Source: Erysipelotrichaceae bacterium
Lineage (GTDB): Bacteria; Bacillota_I; Bacilli_A; RFN20; CAG-826
Direction: 5' to 3'
DNA length: 64,000 bases
NCBI GenBank assembly: GCA_015059185.1
Contig: SVAY01000004.1
Location: forward strand, 41,363-105,362
Program-made: the position numbers and the translations under genes
In this document: piece by piece, positions 35,560-43,474 of the stretch
Layout: the number at the start of each line of letters is the position of its first letter
How positions within the stretch are numbered: position 1 is the stretch's first letter
The notes under the pieces: model-generated
Told to the model about the DNA's origin: nothing
Databases searched by the model: none
Seen by the model: the letters and a program-made list of their open reading frames with translations, nothing else

Positions 35560-35694
35560 CTATTTGTAGTTTCTAAATGATAAAACATTTAAAAAATATG
35601 TTTTTGTCACTAAAAATTTCAAAGAATAATTAACCTAATTATTGAATTGGTGTAGAATAATATCGCATATATAAGCATATAAAAGGAGATATTT

Positions 35695-37155
35695 ATGCCA
35701 AACAACAAAGAGAGAGTTTGTATTATTGGCGGAGGACCTGCTGGTCTTTCTTGTGCCATGTATCTTGAGAAAAAAGGATACGAAAATTATACAATCTACG
35801 AAAAGCTTAACAAAGTTGGTGGAAAATGTTGGTCACCAAAAATGAAAGTTAAACACAATGGTAAAGAAGAAGAAAGAAGCTTCGAAACCGGTGCTATTAT
35901 GGGTGCTATCACCTATCACGCAGTTAGTGAAATGGAAGAATTCGGTGGATATTACCATAAAGGCCCAGACTTCAAACCAGGTGAACCAAATATGAGAAGA
36001 GAATTCCGTGGTTTAGACGGAAGCATTCAACATCCATTTGAACCAAAAGTGGATTTCTCATTCAAGAAACTCTTTAGCTTAGTGAAGTTAAAGAAACAAA
36101 TGAAGAAACTCAATGAGTTAATGCAAACCAAATATAAAGGATATGACTGTTATGGCCATATCGGTGTTGCTAAAGGTGAATACTTCGGTATTTCTAAAGG
36201 TGTTGATGGCTACTGTGGTGCAACTAAGGAAAATTCCTTCCCTAACTACATTAAAGGTAGCAACCCAAATCTTAAAGATTTAGCATTACCATTCTCAGAA
36301 TTCTGTAAGATCAACGGTGTTGAAGAAGTCCAAAGAATTTGGATTGCTCCATTCACATCATTCGGTTATGGATATTTTGATGAAATTCCAGCAGCCTTAG
36401 TCATGAAATATCTTGACGTTACAACTGCCTTAGAATTCGTTAAATTCAACCTCTGGACATGGCAAGATGGTACCCAAGCTATCTATGAACATGTTAACGC
36501 TAAACTTAAACACCCAGCCTTACTTGAAACTGAAGTAGTGAAGGTTGAACGTCCAGAAGGTAAGGTTATCGTTACCACCAAAGGTAAAGACGGTAAATTA
36601 CATAAGGAAGAATTCGATAAGTTAATCGTTACTACTCCATTAGATTACTTCAAAGACTACGCTGATGCGACTGAAGAAGAAAAAGAACTCTTCTCCAAGA
36701 TTATCCACGAAAGATATATCGACTACATCGCTACATTCGATGAAGGCAAATCACCAGTTGTCTCTGGTTACTTCTTAGATAACATGGTTCCAGAAAGACT
36801 CGGACATGCTATGGTCTATTATAATAGATGGCAACATTTAGGCGCTGACTGCCCAGCTACTGTCTACTCTTTAGCAAACCATACTGGCACTCCAGATGTC
36901 ACTTATGACTTTGCTCAAAAGACTATGGATGAAGATATGGCAAAAGCTGGCTTCCCAATCAAAGAAAAACACTTTGCTCAAGAAGTCTATTATTGCCCAC
37001 ACGTTTCAAGTAAAGATTACCAAGAAGGTTGGTATGATCGTCTCGAAGCTCTCCAAGGCAATAAGAATACCTTCTATGCTGGAGAAATCATCTCCTTCGG
37101 TGATATGGAAGATACCTGTGCCGCTAGTAAAGATATTGTCGGTCGTTTCTTCTAA
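35695..37155 (+). CDS. FAD-dependent polyunsaturated fatty acid isomerase (linoleate isomerase, PAI-like)
   Basis: A 486-residue flavoprotein. FAD motif IIGGGPAGLSC (10-20) with YEKLNKVGGKC. The stretches GAIMG, TKYKGYDCYGH, IAPFTSFGYGYFDEIPAA, LWTWQDGTQAIYEHVNA, ERLGHAMVYYNRW and NTFYAGEIISFG match, from memory, the Cutibacterium acnes linoleate isomerase, which turns linoleic acid into trans-10,cis-12 conjugated linoleic acid without net redox change. The length is about 60 residues more than PAI, from insertions near 50-110. Codon use suggests strong expression. Gut and rumen bacteria use such enzymes on free fatty acids. An amine-oxidase-like activity on another lipid is the alternative. 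AAAAGGAG precedes the ATG. Confidence 0.85.
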   Translation: MPNNKERVCIIGGGPAGLSCAMYLEKKGYENYTIYEKLNKVGGKCWSPKMKVKHNGKEEERSFETGAIMGAITYHAVSEMEEFGGYYHKGPDFKPGEPNMRREFRGLDGSIQHPFEPKVDFSFKKLFSLVKLKKQMKKLNELMQTKYKGYDCYGHIGVAKGEYFGISKGVDGYCGATKENSFPNYIKGSNPNLKDLALPFSEFCKINGVEEVQRIWIAPFTSFGYGYFDEIPAALVMKYLDVTTALEFVKFNLWTWQDGTQAIYEHVNAKLKHPALLETEVVKVERPEGKVIVTTKGKDGKLHKEEFDKLIVTTPLDYFKDYADATEEEKELFSKIIHERYIDYIATFDEGKSPVVSGYFLDNMVPERLGHAMVYYNRWQHLGADCPATVYSLANHTGTPDVTYDFAQKTMDEDMAKAGFPIKEKHFAQEVYYCPHVSSKDYQEGWYDRLEALQGNKNTFYAGEIISFGDMEDTCAASKDIVGRFF

Positions 37156-37176
37156 TCTCAATTAAAATCAAATTAA

Positions 37177-37207
37177 AAGTGCTGAGTTAGATTCAGCACT
37201 TTTTCTT
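37177..37207. terminator. Bidirectional terminator between the isomerase and the repeat protein
   Basis: AAGTGCTGA and TCAGCACTT (perfect 9-bp arms, 7-nt loop) with T-runs on both strands. Confidence 0.88.
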
Positions 37208-37216
37208 TTGCATATA

Positions 37217-37558
37217 TTAAGCGAAGAATATTGCGAATAGCATCATTAATTCTTTATAAGATAATGAGCCTTCGATTTCATATAGATAAGGGCCACAGTA
37301 TTGCTTAATCCTATTTCCGTCAACTTCAGCGATATATGGTCCACAATATCTTTTAAGTCTTTTCCCATCAAATTCTAAGAGGTATGGACCACAGTATTGC
37401 TTGATTCTATTACCTTGTATTTCATATAAATAGTTACCACAATATCTTTTGATTTTGTCACCTTGTAATTCATAGACATAAGGCCCACAGTAATCTTTTA
37501 GTCTATCTCCTTGCGTCTCGTAAATATAAGGTCCACAATAACGTTTAATTCTAGCCAT
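37217..37558 (-). CDS. Six-repeat YCGPY protein, unknown function, downstream of hypB
   Basis: A 113-residue protein made of six exact 16-residue repeats (residues 4-99), consensus hKxYCGPYhhEhxGxR, then a hydrophobic tail KELMMLFAIFFA. Each repeat offers one Cys, two or three Tyr and one Glu, and alternates like a beta hairpin, so a small beta-propeller or beta-solenoid is plausible. Six evenly placed Cys could bind metal. It starts 2 nt after the stop of hypB, a nickel chaperone GTPase, on the same strand, so they must be cotranscribed. The repeats differ from each other at DNA level, so this is old, selected coding sequence and not a recent expansion. No family name is recognised with confidence. 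Confidence 0.8.
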   Translation of the reverse strand: MARIKRYCGPYIYETQGDRLKDYCGPYVYELQGDKIKRYCGNYLYEIQGNRIKQYCGPYLLEFDGKRLKRYCGPYIAEVDGNRIKQYCGPYLYEIEGSLSYKELMMLFAIFFA

Positions 37559-37560
37559 TT

Positions 37561-38229
37561 TTATTCCTTATTCTTAGAAACTAATTCACCTAGATATTCA
37601 GCAAGTGGTAGTGTACCTTCATCTTTAATGGCACTGACCATAAATACTTTTGCTTCGTTATTACGTTTAGCAATGTTTTCTTTAACGCGATCAAAACTAA
37701 AGTTAAAAACTGGAAGAGTGTCTATTTTGGTAATGACCGCAATTTTGCTTACTTGGAACATTAAAGGATATTTCAAAGGCTTGTCGTCACCTTCAGGAAC
37801 CGAGAGGAGCATCATATTAATATTGCTACCTGTATCAAATTCTGCAGGACAGACTAAGTTACCAATATTTTCTAAGATCACTAAATCTAAATCGTCAACG
37901 TCAAAAGCGTTAAGCGCATCTTCTACCATTTGGGCGGTTAAGTGACACGCGCCACTAGTGTGAACTTGGATTGCTCTGACACCGGTTAATTGGGAGATTC
38001 TTTCAGCGTCAACTTCGCCGTCAATATCAGCTTCCATGACACCGATTTTAAATCTATCTTTTAATTTATTAATTAAATTTACTAATAAAGTTGTCTTTCC
38101 TGCTCCAGGAGAGGCCATCACATTAAGAAGGAATATGCCTTTCTTTTTCAGGTTTGCTCTTACTTGTTCGGCTTTTTTGTTATTTTCTATTAAGATGTCT
38201 TCTTTAACTTTCACTACTTGATAGTCCAT
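37561..38229 (-). CDS. hypB: HypB-type nickel-insertion GTPase (first)
   Basis: A 222-residue HypB. The P-loop is SPGAGKTT (40-47), the switch MEADIDGEVD (65-74), metal ligands TSGACHL (Cys95, His96) and GNLVCPAEFDTG (Cys127), and KIDTLP is the guanine motif. The N-terminal CxxCGC nickel site of E. coli HypB and the His-rich stretch of other HypB are absent. HypB delivers Ni to [NiFe] hydrogenase with HypA. It is cotranscribed with the YCGPY repeat protein and lies back to back with a second hypB. GAGG is 9 nt upstream. Confidence 0.92.
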   Translation of the reverse strand: MDYQVVKVKEDILIENNKKAEQVRANLKKKGIFLLNVMASPGAGKTTLLVNLINKLKDRFKIGVMEADIDGEVDAERISQLTGVRAIQVHTSGACHLTAQMVEDALNAFDVDDLDLVILENIGNLVCPAEFDTGSNINMMLLSVPEGDDKPLKYPLMFQVSKIAVITKIDTLPVFNFSFDRVKENIAKRNNEAKVFMVSAIKDEGTLPLAEYLGELVSKNKE

Positions 38230-38396
38230 ATTTATAATCCTCGATTTATCTTAACATAGATAGAAGTAGAGTTGATGATATTTTTCTCTAATATTAATAA
38301 TTGTTAATAAACGGACATTATGTATCATAAAGTCTCATAAATAATAATAGTATTATTCTTTATTTCAATGTAGAATACCTTTGAAGTCATTTTGTT
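38230..38396. promoter_or_regulatory. Divergent region between the two hypB genes
   Basis: A 167-bp A+T-rich gap. On the plus side TAGAAT (38371-38376) lies 20 nt before the second hypB ATG, which has no clear ribosome site. The minus-side promoter is not obvious. Confidence 0.4.
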
Positions 38397-39071
38397 ATGG
38401 ATGAAGTTAAGACAATCATTGTAAATCGTTCAGCTTATGCTGATAATGATGAAGAAGCTGACCTCTTAAGAGATTATCTTAAGGAAAAAGGTACATTCTT
38501 AGTCAATTTGATGTCTTCACCAGGCGCTGGCAAAACCACAACGTTAACGAAATTAATTAATGCTTTGAAAAGCGAATTTCGTATCGGAGTGATGGAAGCG
38601 GACATTGATAGTGATGTTGACGCTATCTCAATTGCCAAAAATACGGGTGTTAAATCCATTCAAATTCATACCTCAGGGATGTGCCATCTCGATGCAGGTA
38701 TGACGAAAACTGGTCTTGATGGCATTGACATCAGTGACCTCGATCTTGTCTTCTTAGAGAATGTGGGTAATCTCGTTTGCCCAGCAGAGTTTGATACAGG
38801 TGCAAGTCTCGACATCATGATTCTCAGCGTTCCTGAAGGGGACGATAAACCTCTTAAATACCCATTAGTATTTGAGAAATGTGACCTTGTTATCATTAAT
38901 AAGATAGACACACTTCCTTACTTCAACTTCAATTTAGAGAATTGTAAGGAATGGATTCTTAAACGTAATAAGAACGCAACCATTATCCCTATTAGTGCAG
39001 TAACAGGTGAGGGGATAGAAGAAATTGCTAATTATTTTAGAAATAAAATAAAGAACTGGAAGGAGAAATAA
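38397..39071 (+). CDS. hypB: HypB-type nickel-insertion GTPase (second)
   Basis: A 224-residue paralogue of the first hypB: P-loop SPGAGKTT (41-48), MEADIDSDVD, HTSGMCHLD (Cys96, His97), GNLVCPAEFDTG (Cys128) and KIDTLP. Both copies keep all GTPase and metal residues, so neither is decaying. This one heads an operon with the large Fe-S flavoprotein (1-nt gap) and hypA. Two HypB in opposite operons suggests division of labour between two metal clients. The 5' leader is short and lacks a Shine-Dalgarno sequence. Confidence 0.92.
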   Translation: MDEVKTIIVNRSAYADNDEEADLLRDYLKEKGTFLVNLMSSPGAGKTTTLTKLINALKSEFRIGVMEADIDSDVDAISIAKNTGVKSIQIHTSGMCHLDAGMTKTGLDGIDISDLDLVFLENVGNLVCPAEFDTGASLDIMILSVPEGDDKPLKYPLVFEKCDLVIINKIDTLPYFNFNLENCKEWILKRNKNATIIPISAVTGEGIEEIANYFRNKIKNWKEK

Positions 39072-39072
39072 A

Positions 39073-41973
39073 ATGCCAGAGCAGTACTTACAAAAGATTA
39101 AGCCACCTTATCAAGGAGAGAAAGGTTACGCTTATGAAAAGAAGCTAATTAAGTTAGCGAGAAAGATTACCGACGTAGTTCCACACAAACTCTTCGGTAT
39201 GAACACCAATGACCCAGAATACTGGGGATTAAGAGAAGTCTTAACCGAACCAATGATTGACATTCTCTTAAAGATGAAGCAAAGAAAACACTATGTCTTT
39301 GAAGATTTAGTGAAAATGAATCCAGAATTCAATCCTGCTGAGCTTCAAAAATTATTAGATGATATGTCTGTTATCGGTATCATCGAATATGACTACGGTG
39401 ATAACTATGCTTGGGATCACCCACTCGAGGATAAACCAAAAGTGAAACGTTATATGCTTTCATATTTCGTTCCAGGTAGTGCAGAGTTAATGAACTCTTC
39501 TGTTGATAGAATCGCAAAGAACCCTGCCGTTGCCTCTTTCTTTGAAAGAATGACCTTTATCCCATTAGCAGGCGTGACTGAAATGCTTCCTCCAGGTGGT
39601 GGCGGTGTCGGTATGCACGTTATCCCTGTTGAAAAAGCTATCGAAGGTAACCAAGAAGCCATTGATGTTGAAAAGATTTCTCACTGGATGAAAAAATATG
39701 AAGGTCATATCTCTGCCGGTATCTGTAGCTGTAGAGCTAGTAGAGCCATGATCGGAGATGGCTGTATTGACGATTGTGACGATTGGTGTGTCCAATTCGG
39801 TGATATGGCTGACTATACCGTCGAAACAGGTAGAGCCCATTATATTACTAAGGAAAGAGCTTTAGAAATTTTTGAAAAAGCTGAAAAGAACGGTTTCGTT
39901 CACCAAATCACTAACATCGATGGTGAAAACAAGATCTTCGATATCTGTAACTGTGATGTGAAGATTTGTAACGCTTTAAGAACTGCCCTTTTATTCAATA
40001 CACCAAACCTTGAAAGAAGTGCATATACCGCAAACGTTGAAAAGAAAAACTGTGTCGCTTGTGGTCAATGTGTTGCTAACTGTCCAGCCGGTGCTGTTAA
40101 GTTAGGTCAAAAACTCTGTAAGGGTGATGGAAAAGAACAAACATATAAACATTCCGTTTTACCAGACAAGATCAAATGGGGTAAATACGCTTGGGATGAA
40201 AATTATCGTGATACAGCTAGAATGAGCGATACATGGGAAACTGGTACTGCTCCATGTAAAGTTGCTTGTCCAGCTCACGTTCCTGTCCAAGGCTATTTAC
40301 AAAAAGCTAAAGAAGGTAAATACCGTGAAGCTCTTGAATTAATCAAGACTCAAAACCCATTCCCAGCCGTCTGTGGCCGTGTCTGTAATAAGAAATGTGA
40401 AGAAGCTTGTACTAGAGGTACAATCGATAAACCAGTTTCTATTGATGCCGTCAAGAAATTCGTTGCTGATTTAGAAAGAAATTCCAAAGATAGATATATC
40501 CCAGAAATCGTCACTCCAACCCTTCACCCAGAAGGATTCACTGAAAAGATTGCCATTATCGGTGCTGGTCCAGCTGGCTTAAGCTGTGCTTACTACTTAG
40601 CCGAAATGGGCTTCAAACCAACAGTCTTTGAAAAGAATGAAAAACCTGGTGGTATGATGATGTATGGTATTCCAACTTGGAAACTTGAAAAAGATGTCAT
40701 CGAATCTGAAATTGATATTATCCGTCAATTAGGCGTTGAGATCAAATGTGGTGTTGAAGTCGGTAAAGATGTCACCATTGAAGAACTCAAGAAACAAGGA
40801 TATAAAGCTTTCTATGTCGCTATCGGATGTCAAGGTGGTCGCAGACCAAATGTTCCTAACGACAACGCTAAAGGTACTGACATTGCTGTCAACTATTTAA
40901 AGAACGCTTTAGATAAACAAGTAAAGTTCACTGGTGACGTTGTTGTCGTCGGTGGTGGTAACGTTGCTATTGACTGTGTAAGAACAGCTCATAGATTAGG
41001 TGCTAAGAACGTTAGTATGTTCGCTCTTGAAACAAGAGAAACAATGCCAGCTAGTAAAGAAGAAATCGAAGAAGCACTCGGAGAAAATATCGTTATCGAA
41101 AATAGTTGGGGGCCAAAAGAACTCAAAGTCAACGATAAGGGTGAAGTTACTGAAATCGTCTTCAAGAGATGTACTTCAACTTTAGATAAAGATGGTAAGT
41201 TCAATCCTCAATACAATGAAGAAGAAACAATGTCTGTCAAGGCTGACAAAGTCGTCTTCGCTATTGGTCAAGCCATTGAATGGGGTAAATTACTTGAAGG
41301 TAGCAAAGTTACCTTCTGGCATGGTAACTACCCACTCGCTGACAAGTTAACTTATCAAACCGCTGATGATGACATCTTCGTTGGTGGTGATGTCTTCACT
41401 GGTCCAAAATTCGTTATCAATGCGATTGCCGCTGGTCACGAAGTTGCCGATGCTCTTGCTAGACATGTGAGACCAGATGCTCACCCAACTATCGCCTTCA
41501 ATAGAAGAGGATTTACACCTCTTAATAAAGAAGATATTACTCTTCCAGGTTATGATGATGCTGGTAGACAAGAAGCTGGTATGGACGAGAAAGTTGACCA
41601 CAAGAATTCCTTCAAAGATGCCCATAAGACATTAACCGAAGAACAAGTGAAGGTTGAAACAAGCCGTTGCTTAAGCTGTGGTGCTGCTTATGTTGATCCA
41701 AACAAGTGTATCGGTTGTGGTATTTGTACAACTAAGTGTAAGTTTGACGCCATCCATCTCTTAAGAGATCATCCACATCACTCTGATATGAAACGTGCTG
41801 AAGATAAAGTTGGCACCTTACTCAAATACGCTGCTAAACGTGAGATTAAGATCTTACTCCATAGTGGAAGTAAAGAAGCTCGCGAAATGAGAAAGAAACG
41901 TAGAGAGTGGAACAAACAATATAAGCTCGTTAAGAAAGATCAACCTTGGACTGGTAACTCCGCTAGTAAATAA
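39073..41973 (+). CDS. Large multi-cluster Fe-S/FAD NAD(P)H oxidoreductase linked to hyp genes
   Basis: 966 residues. A winged-helix-like N-terminus (about 50-110) leads to a Cys-rich unit with CSC (218, 220), Cys231/235/239, Cys292/294/299 and a ferredoxin CVACGQCVANCP (327-337). A GltD-type core follows: cysteines 395, 399, 434, 438, 442, 446, FAD motif GAGPAG (497-502), NAD(P) motif GGGNVAID (627-634), GGDVFTG. The C-terminus ends in a second ferredoxin-like module, Cys866, 869, 879, 882, 885, 889. It therefore carries several 4Fe-4S clusters and should shuttle electrons between NAD(P)H and an acceptor. It is sandwiched between hypB and hypA, so a hydrogenase or other Ni enzyme is a likely partner. 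AAGGAG precedes the ATG. Confidence 0.85.
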   Translation: MPEQYLQKIKPPYQGEKGYAYEKKLIKLARKITDVVPHKLFGMNTNDPEYWGLREVLTEPMIDILLKMKQRKHYVFEDLVKMNPEFNPAELQKLLDDMSVIGIIEYDYGDNYAWDHPLEDKPKVKRYMLSYFVPGSAELMNSSVDRIAKNPAVASFFERMTFIPLAGVTEMLPPGGGGVGMHVIPVEKAIEGNQEAIDVEKISHWMKKYEGHISAGICSCRASRAMIGDGCIDDCDDWCVQFGDMADYTVETGRAHYITKERALEIFEKAEKNGFVHQITNIDGENKIFDICNCDVKICNALRTALLFNTPNLERSAYTANVEKKNCVACGQCVANCPAGAVKLGQKLCKGDGKEQTYKHSVLPDKIKWGKYAWDENYRDTARMSDTWETGTAPCKVACPAHVPVQGYLQKAKEGKYREALELIKTQNPFPAVCGRVCNKKCEEACTRGTIDKPVSIDAVKKFVADLERNSKDRYIPEIVTPTLHPEGFTEKIAIIGAGPAGLSCAYYLAEMGFKPTVFEKNEKPGGMMMYGIPTWKLEKDVIESEIDIIRQLGVEIKCGVEVGKDVTIEELKKQGYKAFYVAIGCQGGRRPNVPNDNAKGTDIAVNYLKNALDKQVKFTGDVVVVGGGNVAIDCVRTAHRLGAKNVSMFALETRETMPASKEEIEEALGENIVIENSWGPKELKVNDKGEVTEIVFKRCTSTLDKDGKFNPQYNEEETMSVKADKVVFAIGQAIEWGKLLEGSKVTFWHGNYPLADKLTYQTADDDIFVGGDVFTGPKFVINAIAAGHEVADALARHVRPDAHPTIAFNRRGFTPLNKEDITLPGYDDAGRQEAGMDEKVDHKNSFKDAHKTLTEEQVKVETSRCLSCGAAYVDPNKCIGCGICTTKCKFDAIHLLRDHPHHSDMKRAEDKVGTLLKYAAKREIKILLHSGSKEAREMRKKRREWNKQYKLVKKDQPWTGNSASK

Positions 41974-41978
41974 GAGTT

Positions 41979-42323
41979 ATGCACGAACTAGGAATCGTAG
42001 TTCACGTTGTTAAACAAGTTGAAGAACTCGCAACCAAAAATAAGGTAAATAAGGTGACTGAAGTTACCTTAGAAGTTGGTGAAGTGAGTGGTGTTGTAAA
42101 AGAATACTTCATCGATGCATTTAATTGGTATGTCAAACGTACCGAGCATATGAAGGAATGTAAACTTAATTACATCACCATTAAAGGAATCACATATTGT
42201 GAGGACTGTAAGCAAACTTATTCAACTGTGGAATATGGGAAGGAATGCCCGTACTGCCATTCCTCTCATACATATCTTGTAACGGGTAAAGATGTCTTTA
42301 TAAAAGATATCAAAGTCATCTAA
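41979..42323 (+). CDS. hypA: HypA nickel metallochaperone
   Basis: A 114-residue HypA. It begins MHE, with His2 as the Ni ligand, and has the zinc site CEDC (74, 77) and CPYC (90, 93). It works with HypB in nickel insertion into [NiFe] hydrogenase, or urease in some bacteria. It is last in the hypB-flavoprotein-hypA operon, 5 nt after the flavoprotein, with a terminator after it. No HypC-F or hydrogenase genes are in the window. Confidence 0.93.
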   Translation: MHELGIVVHVVKQVEELATKNKVNKVTEVTLEVGEVSGVVKEYFIDAFNWYVKRTEHMKECKLNYITIKGITYCEDCKQTYSTVEYGKECPYCHSSHTYLVTGKDVFIKDIKVI

Positions 42324-42330
42324 ATATTTA

Positions 42331-42358
42331 GGAGAGCCTAAAGTGCTCTCCTTTTATT
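42331..42358 (+). terminator. Terminator after hypA
   Basis: GGAGAGC and GCTCTCC with a 7-nt loop, then TTTTATTTAT. Confidence 0.9.
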
Positions 42359-42443
42359 TATATATAAGGATTATATAAGCGATAACTTCCTATAGAAAAT
42401 AACAATAAATGACTTTATAATGATACACATGGAGGGAAATCAG

Positions 42444-43403
42444 ATGACAAATTTCCAAGTATATAAAAAGACTTTACCATTTTCATTAGTTGAATTCTTA
42501 TTCGGTTTAGTCGGATTAGCTTTATTTGCTGGTGCTGCGGCATTAGGCTATTTTGTTTGTAAAGATAAAGAACCTGCTGTAGCTATAATTGGCTTAATTA
42601 TTGGCGCTGTTGTTGGTGGCTTATTAGCGACAGTAATCAGCATCTTTTTCAGTAACAGAATAAAATGTGCACAAATTGCTATGATGACTAAAGGAGTAAC
42701 TGAAAACTCTTTACCTGAACATACATATAGAGCGGGTTTAGACGAAATGAAAGGTAAATTTGGTAAAATTACCTTATTCTTCTTAATCACCAGTGCAATT
42801 AAAGGTGTATTTCGTGAAGTTGGTAGAAGTACAACTAAAGTTGGCCAAGCGGTCGGTGGAGATGTTGGTGGAAGTATAGCTTCTGCAGTTGATACTGGCG
42901 TACAAATCCTTATTTCTTATTTATGTGACTGCTGCTTAGGTTGGATCTTTTATCGTAAAGATGTTAATGCTTTTAAAGCAGGATGCGAAGGTGCAGTCAT
43001 CTTCTTTAAACACGGTAAAACATTAATTAGAAACGTTGGTAGAATTTTTGGAATGGGCTTTTTATCATTCCTTGTTATTGCCGGTGCAACAACAGGTATT
43101 TTATATTTAATCTTTAATGCACTTCCAAATTTATTTATCTCTTTAAGAGATACAATTGCCTCTTTAGGTGATGTTCCTGCGTTTTTAAACGATCCTAAAA
43201 TCTTAATGATTGTTTCTGCTTTCATTATTGGCGTTATCTTCTGGAGCATCGTTCATAGCGTGCTCATTCGTCCATTTGTTCTTGTTGGAGTTCTCCGTAA
43301 TTATATGGCCGCAGGTATTAAAAATATGCCAACAGAAGCTGACATTAAGGATCTTGAAAAGAGGTCACCAAAACTTGCTAGATTTGCTGCTAAAGCTGAA
43401 TAG
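42444..43403 (+). CDS. Polytopic membrane protein, unknown
   Basis: 319 residues. Two helices near the N-terminus (about 15-60), a cytoplasmic stretch, and three or four more helices from about 155 to 290, rich in Gly/Ala/Ile. GGDVGGSIASAVDTG near 135-150 is Gly-rich. The ATG at 42444 was chosen because GGAGGG lies 7 nt before it, and the upstream in-frame ATG at 42420 has none. No family recognised. It is monocistronic, with terminators on both sides. Confidence 0.75.
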   Translation: MTNFQVYKKTLPFSLVEFLFGLVGLALFAGAAALGYFVCKDKEPAVAIIGLIIGAVVGGLLATVISIFFSNRIKCAQIAMMTKGVTENSLPEHTYRAGLDEMKGKFGKITLFFLITSAIKGVFREVGRSTTKVGQAVGGDVGGSIASAVDTGVQILISYLCDCCLGWIFYRKDVNAFKAGCEGAVIFFKHGKTLIRNVGRIFGMGFLSFLVIAGATTGILYLIFNALPNLFISLRDTIASLGDVPAFLNDPKILMIVSAFIIGVIFWSIVHSVLIRPFVLVGVLRNYMAAGIKNMPTEADIKDLEKRSPKLARFAAKAE

Positions 43404-43429
43404 TTAGTATTTGTATTAGTTTAGTTTTA

Positions 43430-43457
43430 AAGGATTGGTTATAACCAGTCCTTTTTA
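43430..43457 (+). terminator. Terminator after the 42444 gene
   Basis: AAGGATTGG pairs with CCAGTCCTT, followed by TTT. It overlaps the promoter region of the next gene. Confidence 0.8.
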
Positions 43458-43458
43458 T

Positions 43459-43466
43459 GTTATAAT
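43459..43466 (+). promoter_or_regulatory. Extended -10 promoter of the 43475 gene (leaderless)
   Basis: TGTTATAAT (TG, one base, TATAAT) ends 8 nt before the ATG at 43475. Transcription should start at or beside the start codon, and no ribosome site exists. Confidence 0.7.
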
Positions 43467-43474
43467 TTTTATTA

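Noticed and set aside
37217..37558. Regular 48-bp repeats as a CRISPR array or satellite
   Set aside because: The period equals 16 codons, the units vary at synonymous sites, and the frame is open with a start 2 nt after hypB. It is a repeat protein.
37561..42323. A hidden hydrogenase within the hyp cluster
   Set aside because: No protein shows the paired CxxC nickel ligands of the large subunit, and the 966-residue protein is a GltD-type flavoprotein.
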